Made by a program: the position numbers and the translations under genes
Shown here: piece after piece, positions 9,877-18,583 of the stretch
How positions within the stretch are numbered: the stretch's first letter is position 1
Layout: every line of letters begins with the position of its first letter
Notes under the pieces: generated by a model
The model's database searches: none
Told to the model about the DNA's origin: nothing
What the model saw: only the letters and a program-made list of their open reading frames with translations
Assembly: GCA_016839275.1 (NCBI GenBank)
Contig: JAEOUM010000177.1
Coordinates: forward strand, 1 to 60,812
Length of the DNA stretch: 60,812 nucleotides
Direction of reading: 5' to 3'
Source of the DNA: Candidatus Thorarchaeota archaeon
Lineage (GTDB): Archaea > Asgardarchaeota > Thorarchaeia > Thorarchaeales > Thorarchaeaceae

Positions 9877-10650
9877 TTATGTTTCAAAGACTCTATCAAT
9901 GGACGCAATAGTTGCCTGTACTGTCTTTTCTATAGCTTCAATTATGAGTGGATCTTGTTCTCCTGTCTGTTCGGTTTCATCTTTCTGCTCTCCCTTTTGA
10001 GCACCATGAAGATTACCATCACAAGACAGAATCGATGCGGCATCTAAACCTCGGGTCTGCGCAAAAGTGAATACAAGTGAACTCTCCATCTCCACGCATT
10101 TGACCTTTGCACGAGTCCACAAATCCAACTTGTCATAGATTGGATTTGCGTAGTAAATGTCGGTTGTCAAGCATATTCCAGTATGTACACGATTTGAGGG
10201 AAGGAGCTTGGAAACCTCATCAAAAAGAGCTGTAAACCAAATCGGTGATGCCACAGCAGGATACTCAATGGGGGCATAGTTCAGACTAGCTCGTTCATCT
10301 CTGACACAACCAGTGGGAACGACTACATTGCCTGTTATGACTGATGGATCTATTCCACCACAACTACCAAGCCGGATTATCACTTTTGCATCAAGCTTTG
10401 CAAGTTCTTCTATACAGATATGAGTCGATGCCACTCCCATCCCAGTACCGGAAATCGTGACAGGGTTGCCCTTCGCGGTATAGGCATGGTATGTCACCAA
10501 ACCTCTATATCGGGCACGTTCTTCAGGATCTTTCATCTTTGATGCAATCTTAGGTACTCTATCGGGATTGCCAGTAATAATGACGACCTTCTCTACATCG
10601 CCTTCTCCAACTCTTAGATGCGGTTGAACTCTGATCTTCAAGGGATTCAC
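9877..10650 (-). CDS. Nucleoside phosphorylase (PNP/uridine phosphorylase family)
   Basis: VVIITGNPDRVPKIA, ISGTGMGVASTHICIEEL, RLGSCGGI, CVEMESSLVFTFA. Confidence 0.92.
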   Translation of the reverse strand: MNPLKIRVQPHLRVGEGDVEKVVIITGNPDRVPKIASKMKDPEERARYRGLVTYHAYTAKGNPVTISGTGMGVASTHICIEELAKLDAKVIIRLGSCGGIDPSVITGNVVVPTGCVRDERASLNYAPIEYPAVASPIWFTALFDEVSKLLPSNRVHTGICLTTDIYYANPIYDKLDLWTRAKVKCVEMESSLVFTFAQTRGLDAASILSCDGNLHGAQKGEQKDETEQTGEQDPLIIEAIEKTVQATIASIDRVFET

Positions 10651-10704
10651 CAGTGCCTTTGAGTTTCCTACACTTACTTTTCACTCTTCGGTTTTTGTAG
10701 TTTT

Positions 10705-10902
10705 TCACTTGCAAGCTACTGCTTGAATCCGTTGTAAGACGCAGCTGACACAGACCCACTCGCTACTGATAAAAAAGGACTTGCCAAATCGGGGAGTTGT
10801 GGTACCACAGCTATCACACCGATTGTGACTAGTCGAATAGTTCTCACTAAGAAATACAAGTAGAAGGGATAATAGCTTGATATCAGACTGTTCAATCAGC
10901 AT
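10705..10902 (-). CDS. Small putative zinc-ribbon protein
   Basis: CDSCG...CVSC pairs in a 65-aa ORF. Confidence 0.5.
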   Translation of the reverse strand: MLIEQSDIKLLSLLLVFLSENYSTSHNRCDSCGTTTPRFGKSFFISSEWVCVSCVLQRIQAVACK

Positions 10903-11032
10903 TAATGGACACTTCCTAAATATAATCCTCGATGCCCCTTATTAGGTCCCCAACTATTGATATTCATCGAAAAATTACAGTAGTGCAACAAAGAGATTTA
11001 TTGTACGACATGGGTGCGGTAATTGATTCCGT

Positions 11033-11410
11033 ATGAGTGAAAACGTCAACTTCGAATACTACTGCTATAGATGTGGTACTAAGAATCAGTGTTTACTACC
11101 ATGCCCAAATGCTCCAGATTATCATTATTCAAATCTGCAATGTAAAAATTGTGGGGATGGTACAAGAGTTATCCTAAGCCATTGTCCAAGTTGCTCACGA
11201 TTCATTTACTGGATTGATGATATATCAATCCCAGACCTTGTGATAGGATTCGCAAAATACATGGTTCATAGCATGCAGACGATGATTGACAAAGCTGCTT
11301 TACAGGGTGCAGTCATAGAAATAGATACACCTGACAAATATCCGATTAATGCCAGCTGTCCATGCGGAGAACGTTTCGCAGTAGAAATTACTATTCCCGA
11401 TTTAGATTAA
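11033..11410 (+). CDS. Zinc-ribbon-rich small protein
   Basis: CYRCG, CKNCG, CPSC, CPCG motifs. Confidence 0.75.
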   Translation: MSENVNFEYYCYRCGTKNQCLLPCPNAPDYHYSNLQCKNCGDGTRVILSHCPSCSRFIYWIDDISIPDLVIGFAKYMVHSMQTMIDKAALQGAVIEIDTPDKYPINASCPCGERFAVEITIPDLD

Positions 11411-11474
11411 TAATCAATGATGAGCTGGTAACATCCACAAGTAGCTAGAAGCTGAAGAGAGTAGATGTGTCGAC

Positions 11475-12137
11475 TCAACTAGTATTTTCATGGGTCCATT
11501 TGCATACTCCCTGAAGAGGACAGATGTTGCATCGAGGGGACTTTCTAAGACAGATTAACGCCACTAAATCAATGATGCCCCAGTAAAAAGCCCTATTTTG
11601 ATTTCCTAAGTTAAAAGACCCCATGAAGTCCCATGCTCGTTGGTCGTTAGGACCAGTAAACGTTAATCCAAACACTCGAAACATCAAATGGATTGTATTG
11701 CCATCAACAAGTGGCATAGGAATATGATATGCAAAATTCAGAACAGCAGATGCTACATACCTACCAACGCCAGGAAGGATTGTCAATTCTTCAAAGGCTT
11801 GCGGAATTGAGCTGTTGAATCCCTCTATTATACTGAGAGCAGTATTTTGGAGATGCTGAGCCCTCACATTCTGGAGCCCAAGTGTGTGAATCATGGATGC
11901 AATGGTTCTAATGTTTGCTCTGGCAAGCTGTTCTGGCTGTTTGAATTGCTTCATAAAATCAGGATAAATCCGAGAAACAGCAGTAGCTGTGGTTCGACGT
12001 AGGAGCATCTCAGCTATCAGCACATGATAAGGATCTGTAGTAGACCTCCAAGGGAAATCTCGACCATTTGTATTGAACCATTCGACAATAGAATTTCGTA
12101 CTGCTCTCTGTACTGCATCAGTAGAGAAATTCTTCAT
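11475..12137 (-). CDS. HhH-GPD base-excision DNA glycosylase (MutY/MIG-like) with 4Fe-4S motif
   Basis: LTILPGVGRYVASAVLNFA (HhH), VDGN, C-terminal CLRKSPRCNICPLQGVC cluster motif. Confidence 0.88.
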   Translation of the reverse strand: MKNFSTDAVQRAVRNSIVEWFNTNGRDFPWRSTTDPYHVLIAEMLLRRTTATAVSRIYPDFMKQFKQPEQLARANIRTIASMIHTLGLQNVRAQHLQNTALSIIEGFNSSIPQAFEELTILPGVGRYVASAVLNFAYHIPMPLVDGNTIHLMFRVFGLTFTGPNDQRAWDFMGSFNLGNQNRAFYWGIIDLVALICLRKSPRCNICPLQGVCKWTHENTS

Positions 12138-12147
12138 TCACATATCC

Positions 12148-12753
12148 TCAAGTGCTTTCGAGTTTTTTTCTTATCACATCTAAAATCTCTGAAGGATTTG
12201 ATAGAACTGTAACTCCGTTCATACTCCGCAGCCTATCTACATTCTCCAATTCAATGCTACGCGGTCTGATAGTGAATTTTATTCCATCGGGTCCCATTGT
12301 TTCGACAGGATTCTTTGATTGATCTACAGGGTATACATAAACAGGCGTACTTCCCTTGAGAGTCTGAGCTACAGCATTTGTAATCAATGTATCAGCAATA
12401 CCATGAGCAATTTTAGCCGTCGAATTACCAGTGAGAGGCGCAACAAATAGTAGGTCATACTTGCCAATCTGAAGAGGTCCAGCAATGAAAGGCACATTGG
12501 CATTGGTTTCAGTCGAAATCTTGTCAAAAGATGCTTTTAGACGGCCCCAAAGCTTATACCATCTAAATACCTGCTCTCCAGCCTTCGAAACAATTACTGA
12601 GATCTTTAGACCATCTTGTTCTTTGAGTTGTATCATGGTTTCTAGAATCTCATTGATTCTATCACCGGAGCCTGTTATTCCCCATACCATTCGTATCACT
12701 GTTATCGTTGTTTGCTTGTTACATTTACAGAAATATCTATGCGTGTTTTGCAA
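12148..12753 (-). CDS. Flavoprotein resembling archaeoflavoprotein AfpA / DmrX (dihydromethanopterin reductase, acceptor)
   Basis: VWGITGSGDRINEILETM...VSKAGEQVFRWYKLW...LLFVAPLTGNSTAKIAHGIADTLITNA. The true start is probably the internal Met (MVWGITGSG). Confidence 0.7.
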   Translation of the reverse strand: MQNTHRYFCKCNKQTTITVIRMVWGITGSGDRINEILETMIQLKEQDGLKISVIVSKAGEQVFRWYKLWGRLKASFDKISTETNANVPFIAGPLQIGKYDLLFVAPLTGNSTAKIAHGIADTLITNAVAQTLKGSTPVYVYPVDQSKNPVETMGPDGIKFTIRPRSIELENVDRLRSMNGVTVLSNPSEILDVIRKKLEST

Positions 12754-12814
12754 CCGTCGAATACTTCAAAGAGCAAACGGATATAGTGAGAGAGATTAGA
12801 GAGAGGTTACTACA

Positions 12815-13807
12815 ATGTACAGAGCGAGTGTTGGCATAACTACGAGTATGGAGTTGAGTGCTACAAATTGGATAGGACATAATGCAGATTCACTAGGAGT
12901 AGAAGGAATATGGGTAGGAGAAGATATTGGTCTAGGACAAGAGACTTCCATTCTCACCGCATCGCTGTTAGAGAATACATCAAGAGCAAGAGTTGGAACG
13001 GGCATCATACCTATTTCAGTTCATAATCTCTCAACGATTGCTAGAACCGCTCTCACACTGCAGGAGCTTGGAAATGGAAGATTTATTCTTGGGATAGGAC
13101 TAGGGGGAATTCAGGACTTACAGAGATTAGGAAGGCAGGTGGAAAGACCTGTTAGTGCACTACGGGATGCAACTCTATCTCTGAAGCGCCTATTCAATTC
13201 TGAGTCTGTGACAGTGGAATCTGAGCTCTTCAATCTTACAGACTACAGTTTACGAATCAGTCAACCAATTGACATTCCAATATTCTTTGGGGTTCGTGGA
13301 CCTCAGATGTTGAAACTTGCTGGGAAAATAGCAGACGGAGTCATCCTCTCAGGGCCAGGAGAGTACTTGCGATACGCAATAGACACTATTGACAAGATTG
13401 CATTTGAGAGAGAGAAAAATAAGAGAGAGATTGAGAAAGTAGTCTGGCTACCAACGATTCCAACGTTTAAGGGAGGAAGTGAGAAGCTAGCTAGACAGGT
13501 TGTCGCCTTGGTAGTTGCAGACACACCAGAGCAGGTATTAGAAATGTTGGATATAAATCGAGAACGCGCTGACAAAATACGTGAAGTCGTTGCATCCTCG
13601 GGACCAAAAGCAGGCGCTGAACTCATTGATCAGCAGTTTATCGATACTTTTGCCATTTCTGGAACAAAGGAACATATGGTTGACAGATTTGAAGAAATAC
13701 ATAATCTAGGTGCAACAGAAATAGTTCTTGGACCTCCATTTAGTGGAGAATGGAAACAGGCAATGATCGACATCTTCAAGGAAATACATCAGAGGAGGGA
13801 CCTATGA
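12815..13807 (+). CDS. LLM-class flavin/F420-dependent oxidoreductase (Mer-like)
   Basis: LGVEGIWVGEDIG, RVGTGIIPISVHNLSTIARTALTLQELGNGRFILGIGLG. Confidence 0.85.
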   Translation: MYRASVGITTSMELSATNWIGHNADSLGVEGIWVGEDIGLGQETSILTASLLENTSRARVGTGIIPISVHNLSTIARTALTLQELGNGRFILGIGLGGIQDLQRLGRQVERPVSALRDATLSLKRLFNSESVTVESELFNLTDYSLRISQPIDIPIFFGVRGPQMLKLAGKIADGVILSGPGEYLRYAIDTIDKIAFEREKNKREIEKVVWLPTIPTFKGGSEKLARQVVALVVADTPEQVLEMLDINRERADKIREVVASSGPKAGAELIDQQFIDTFAISGTKEHMVDRFEEIHNLGATEIVLGPPFSGEWKQAMIDIFKEIHQRRDL

Positions 13808-14736
13808 TCCAGTGGGGAATAGCCATCAATCTCAGAGAGTCGGTCTCCGAAATTGTGGAGAAGGCTATAGTTGCAGATAGTGGTGGTATGGACTCCATCT
13901 GGATAATTGACTATCCAGCAGTTAGGTTATCACCCATTTTAGCCTCAGTGATAGCTCAAAGGACTAAACAATGTAGAATTGGTGTAGGTCTTCTGAGTCC
14001 GTTAGTCTATCCACCAAAACAAATAGTGCAATACATGTCTACCCTGATAAAACAGCATGGTAACAGATTTGATCTAATGATAGGTCCTGGTGACAGGGCG
14101 AGGTTAGCTGATATTGGTGTCAAATACGGAAGGAGTGCAAAAATTGTAAGTAGAATGGCAGAGTCACTGGAAAGAATTCGAGAGGGGTTGACTGTTTATC
14201 AGGGTTGTCGTATATTCTTGGGGGCGCAAGGTGCGAAGATGATAGAAACCTCTAGAAACTCCGACGGAGTGCTTCTGAATTACTCGGATTCTGAGATGAT
14301 AAGATGGGCAACAGAAACATTGGGAGACATTCCGGATACATTCGGGATTGGTGTTTTTCCCCCATCATTAGTTGGAAACTCGGTGCATTGTAGTAAACAA
14401 CTTAGTATTCGAACCGCTGCAGGAATTGTAGCACTAGGAGTGAGTCCATCGATAAGGACCCGTTTTAATCTAGACGAAAAACTTCAACCTGCACTATCGC
14501 TGCTGAGGGCGAGAGGCAAAATTGATGAGAATGTGATCAATTTAATTGATCAAAGTGTCATTGACAAGTTCTGTGTTTGCGGAACACAAAAGAGTGTTTG
14601 TAATCGAGTAAAACTGCTTGCAGAGCTAGGAGTGACAATAGTAGTCTTTGGCCCTCCACAAGGAGCGACTATTGATGGTGTGAAACAATTAGTCCAAGCA
14701 AAGAGAGTCTGTGAACAATCAGATACTAACTCTTAG
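13804..14736 (+). CDS. LLM-class flavin-dependent oxidoreductase, diverged paralogue
   Basis: ATGA overlap with the preceding gene; SGGMDSIWIIDYPA..RIGVGLLSPLVYPPKQIVQYMSTLIKQHGNRFDLMIGPG. Confidence 0.8.
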   Translation: MIQWGIAINLRESVSEIVEKAIVADSGGMDSIWIIDYPAVRLSPILASVIAQRTKQCRIGVGLLSPLVYPPKQIVQYMSTLIKQHGNRFDLMIGPGDRARLADIGVKYGRSAKIVSRMAESLERIREGLTVYQGCRIFLGAQGAKMIETSRNSDGVLLNYSDSEMIRWATETLGDIPDTFGIGVFPPSLVGNSVHCSKQLSIRTAAGIVALGVSPSIRTRFNLDEKLQPALSLLRARGKIDENVINLIDQSVIDKFCVCGTQKSVCNRVKLLAELGVTIVVFGPPQGATIDGVKQLVQAKRVCEQSDTNS

Positions 14737-16199
14737 TAATCAATGTAGTTACCAATATCCAGATTTTCTAATTTGATTGACCAATGTCCATCGATATATT
14801 GTAGATTTCTAGTCAGGTCGAGCATTGACTTTGATCCACAAGGAGAAATTGTCATGATTGGTTGGACCGAATTCACTCCGGGTTTTTGTTCCAGCGCTCG
14901 AAAAAGTTGATAATACTCCACTTGATGGTTTTCTGGAATCATTGCCCAAACAGTTATTCCTCTTGTTGATAGGTAGTACATAACCCAAGGGAACTTCTTG
15001 ATTGTTGACAGTATGCGGGATTTCCAATAATCATTGCAGATAATTTCAAAACAAAAATTCGACGATAGTTTTGGAATCAGAAATGACAAGTAAGGAAGTG
15101 TTAGACAGTGACTCTGGAGCTTGCGAGTGATGGTTGATATTTTCTTAGGATCAATATTCATTCCGCGCATCCTGAGGTTTTCGCTAAGTTTGCTGGGGGG
15201 TGCCCTGGCATCTAACTGCATTCCAGCAGCAATTATGAAATCCTCTTTGCTGAGTCCCAGTTTTGTATCAGTGGAATTGAGAAGTGGGGGGTAATCCTCG
15301 GAATCAGTAATTTCATCTAATTTCAACATATTCTCTAGGCTTTCAGGTAAATCCCATGAATCGTTATGAAACAGAGCAATGTCTGATGTAGCTCCTGATT
15401 GAGTTTGAATATGTATACTGGAGTAATCAAAGAGCGATTTTGCAGCTCCTTTTATTGATTGAATGAAGTATGATATGGATTCCTTATAATTGGGAATTAG
15501 GAATGTCGCATATCCAACATCAGTCATTGCAGTTCTGAGGATGCTCTTTGTGAACGGAAATATAGTCAAACCGTGCTCGATTGGTTCCCATTCTATGCCC
15601 TTCTGAAGAGCAAAGAACATCATTACTGATTGAAGATTGAATGCGCCATAATCGACTAAACAAGACACTCTAAGACTATTTCTCTCCTGAAGTCGTTGTA
15701 GAGATCGGGCGATAGTTCGAGGAGCCAAGTTGATGAGTTTAGAAGCATTAATGAGTGAGATTGATGGAGTTTTGCAGAGGACAGAAAGAACTGCCAAATC
15801 AGTTTCACTAAGTGGAGCATCTTCAACCAAGAAAACAAAATTGTATGCAGACCTTAGTGCACTCACAGAGAAGAGATTGAATTTTTTCAGGGTCTGAAGA
15901 TTCTCGAGCATCTTTACTCTAAATCGTTCATTTATTGGAACTAGAGTTGGATTAGTTGGCGAAATAGTGTATTCAGGATTTTCTTTTAACCTATCAACTG
16001 CTCTGAGTGCATTTTCCATGGTAATCGAACCAGCACAGAGACCCAGGTATATTTTCATAGCATCAAGGTAGAATTGGACAGCAGGTTCGGCAACTTGAGG
16101 GATTAAATCATCATATGGTGTTTCTACTGAAATATGATATGGACTAGAATCACGATTTGCATCCTTTGTTCCTGAATGAGTTTTGTCCAATCTTTTCAA
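14733..16199 (-). CDS. HTH-containing regulator-like protein (Lrp/MarR-like tandem wHTH)
   Basis: DLAVLSVLCKTPSISLINASKLINLAPRTIARSLQRLQERNSLRVSCLVDYGAFNLQ resembles Lrp-type HTH plus effector strand. Confidence 0.6.
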   Translation of the reverse strand: MKRLDKTHSGTKDANRDSSPYHISVETPYDDLIPQVAEPAVQFYLDAMKIYLGLCAGSITMENALRAVDRLKENPEYTISPTNPTLVPINERFRVKMLENLQTLKKFNLFSVSALRSAYNFVFLVEDAPLSETDLAVLSVLCKTPSISLINASKLINLAPRTIARSLQRLQERNSLRVSCLVDYGAFNLQSVMMFFALQKGIEWEPIEHGLTIFPFTKSILRTAMTDVGYATFLIPNYKESISYFIQSIKGAAKSLFDYSSIHIQTQSGATSDIALFHNDSWDLPESLENMLKLDEITDSEDYPPLLNSTDTKLGLSKEDFIIAAGMQLDARAPPSKLSENLRMRGMNIDPKKISTITRKLQSHCLTLPYLSFLIPKLSSNFCFEIICNDYWKSRILSTIKKFPWVMYYLSTRGITVWAMIPENHQVEYYQLFRALEQKPGVNSVQPIMTISPCGSKSMLDLTRNLQYIDGHWSIKLENLDIGNYIDY

Positions 16200-16211
16200 C
16201 GCCGGATGATT

Positions 16212-17285
16212 TCATCCAGAGGGCGTGCGTGATGCCAAGTAAGACACCACACTCTCAAGTCGAGCTGCTTTCTCGTGTTGGTCGGCTATAAATGTACATG
16301 TTTCTGATGAAATACCAGCAAGACCTGACATCACATGAGAGAGAGGTAGCCATTTGATATTATCGGGAACCTCCAAGTCGAGAAGTGTGAAACCGGGACC
16401 GGATATGACACGTGCTTTCGGGAAGGTTCCAGCTTGAGCATGAAGGAGGTGAGACAACGTAGATTCTACGTGAAGTTCATTTCGAGTGGCAACCATTATA
16501 CGTTGATTCAGGCCTATGTTATTGATATCAACATACGGGCGTGCGAGCATCTTCCTTGTTCGAGATATTCTCCTCCGAAGTGTGCGACCTGAATCAGATT
16601 TGAGTCCTAACTCGGTGCACAATGATTTTAATCTAGTAGCAGGGGCATGGTAATCACTTTCAATCGCTGCTGCAACAATCAAATCATTTACAACAGGTTT
16701 ACTTGGTGTACTCTGTTCAACAGTACCCACTGCAGGAAGAATATCTACATACCCCCTTGCAGCTCCAATTGAGGCTTCCAACCGAAAGGTTTCAGGAAAG
16801 GTCCAATTGGTTCCATCGAACAATCCCAGATTCAAATGATGAGAAACCTTCAGACATTTACTGGTATAGATTGTGAGGGAGTAGGGTTTCTTACGAAATC
16901 GTTCAATTTGATTTTGAAACCAACTATATTGACTATCCAAAGGATAAAGCGCTTCAAAATAGACAAGTGAGTCAAAAGTTGAAGAAATCTGTGACTTTAG
17001 TGCCAAAGTAACCAACTTGCTAGATTTAAGCCATCGATGGAACTTTTCTAGAACGTCTGATGCCTCATTAGTGATTGCCCATCCAAAAACCATCTGGAGT
17101 CCAAGTTTTCCATAATCGAAATTTCCTCTAATTCTTAGCCCGTTCTCATACTCCAGTTTTTTCCAAATCTGGTTTACTGCAGATCGAGTCACTTGCAGTT
17201 CTTTTGCTAGCCCTGCCTGACGCAATGATGGATCAATCACTAACCGACTGAGCAATCGAAGCTCGCTAGGACCCAGTGTCCGCAT
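16212..17285 (-). CDS. HTH-containing regulator-like protein, paralogous to adjacent ORF
   Basis: ELRLLSRLVIDPSLRQAGLAKELQVTRSAVNQIWKKLEYENGLRIRGNFDYGKLGLQ; same architecture as the neighbour. Confidence 0.6.
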   Translation of the reverse strand: MRTLGPSELRLLSRLVIDPSLRQAGLAKELQVTRSAVNQIWKKLEYENGLRIRGNFDYGKLGLQMVFGWAITNEASDVLEKFHRWLKSSKLVTLALKSQISSTFDSLVYFEALYPLDSQYSWFQNQIERFRKKPYSLTIYTSKCLKVSHHLNLGLFDGTNWTFPETFRLEASIGAARGYVDILPAVGTVEQSTPSKPVVNDLIVAAAIESDYHAPATRLKSLCTELGLKSDSGRTLRRRISRTRKMLARPYVDINNIGLNQRIMVATRNELHVESTLSHLLHAQAGTFPKARVISGPGFTLLDLEVPDNIKWLPLSHVMSGLAGISSETCTFIADQHEKAARLESVVSYLASRTPSG

Positions 17286-17683
17286 AATACCTCACCAGAT
17301 ACCTACGTAATATGGCCAGATGTTAAGTTAAGAATGTATTGTAAGACCATTTTATGATACCCTTGTAATATCTAGATAGTACGTTCTGTTTTTTCGAAAA
17401 TGATGGGTCCTTCTAATGGCATCTAGAGTCCATTCTAGTAAATCTCTCCGCACACCACTCCCTTATTATGCTAGATTTGGTTGTATAGTCTTGGATTCAC
17501 ACTGCAGACTGAGCTCATAGGTTAGGTGATACTGGCCTAATTAGATCAGACCATCTTGCCTATCTAGTCAGAGGCAGGCGGCCGGCTATGACACATAAGG
17601 TCAATCAGGTCGCACAGGCTAGAGTGAAAGTCAGTGTATCCGCCATACCAGATAATGCCCAGCAATAAAAGGAGGTGAAAGCG

Positions 17684-17821
17684 ATTAGCACAGACAGGAT
17701 ACGAACTCTCTACGAGAGCATGACTAAGAATCGTGCTGCATTGGAGTTACTATCAATTGGTGTCGTGCGCGGTATCTCAACCGTTGTTCAACCACCGTGC
17801 GAAGATCCAAGCCCATTCTAG
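17684..17821 (+). CDS. Candidate micro-ORF (45 aa from ATT; 48 aa if GTG at 17675)
   Basis: Strong SD GGAGGTG at 17671-17677; ISTDRIRTLYESMTKNRAALELLSIGVVRGISTVVQPPCEDPSPF*. Confidence 0.35.
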   Translation: MSTDRIRTLYESMTKNRAALELLSIGVVRGISTVVQPPCEDPSPF

Positions 17822-18165
17822 TGGACACTAGATTTGGCAAATGGATATTCACACTTAGGTGAGTGAACTACGCTTGAAGATTCTTCGTTGCTGGACATTG
17901 GTTGGTATGGGATTCTTAGCCATTCTCTGCAGTGACAGAGTTCAATGAGAAACTAACAACAGAGAAACTGGCGATAGGGTCCCAGTATGGCTTCTACAAA
18001 GCCAGAGAAGGAGTCTACCGCCAACCAAACATAAAATCGAAAGAGAACATGAAAATTGGAGAGAACCAGAATGAACATGAAACCCGGCGATGAATTACCA
18101 GAACCTTGGTAAAATCATGAATACGGGGCAATCCCGTATAGAAAAAAAAAGGAGAAAAGAAACAA

Positions 18166-18414
18166 ATGATAACTGAAAGAATCGAGCCAGTACTTGGAAA
18201 CATTCTGACTTCCGAAACAGGCCGCGAAGTGGACCCGTTTACTGACCCAGAGGTTGTAAGATTGACTGCAATCAACCTTGAACTAGCAGTCAGGAACCTT
18301 ATGACAGCACACGCTCCACCAGAATGCCTAGTAATCACAGCTGACATATGCACCCACAAACTCATGGCTATTCCCACTGCTGATGGGGAGGTCAAGGTGC
18401 TTGTGTTCGATTAG
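18166..18414 (+). CDS. Small uncharacterised protein (82 aa)
   Basis: ATG preceded by GGAG SD in an A-rich leader; intact 82-aa ORF. Confidence 0.65.
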   Translation: MITERIEPVLGNILTSETGREVDPFTDPEVVRLTAINLELAVRNLMTAHAPPECLVITADICTHKLMAIPTADGEVKVLVFD

Positions 18415-18583
18415 TGATTCATTGGAAGTCAAGAAGAAGATAAATTCCACATTCGAGAACTATGGTTCCTCGAAAAGTGGAGATTAGACGAGAATAGGAA
18501 AGGAGTCTAAATAGTTCCGAACAAACACCTAGCTATCGTGAATCCAAGACCCCCAAAGACTTGGAATCCCCCGGCTTAGGTCA

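Noticed and set aside
18015-18395. Minus-strand ORF of 126 aa
   Set aside because: Antisense to the SD-preceded 82-aa ORF; composition looks like shadow translation. Low-complexity FFSPFFFYTG arises from the poly-A leader.
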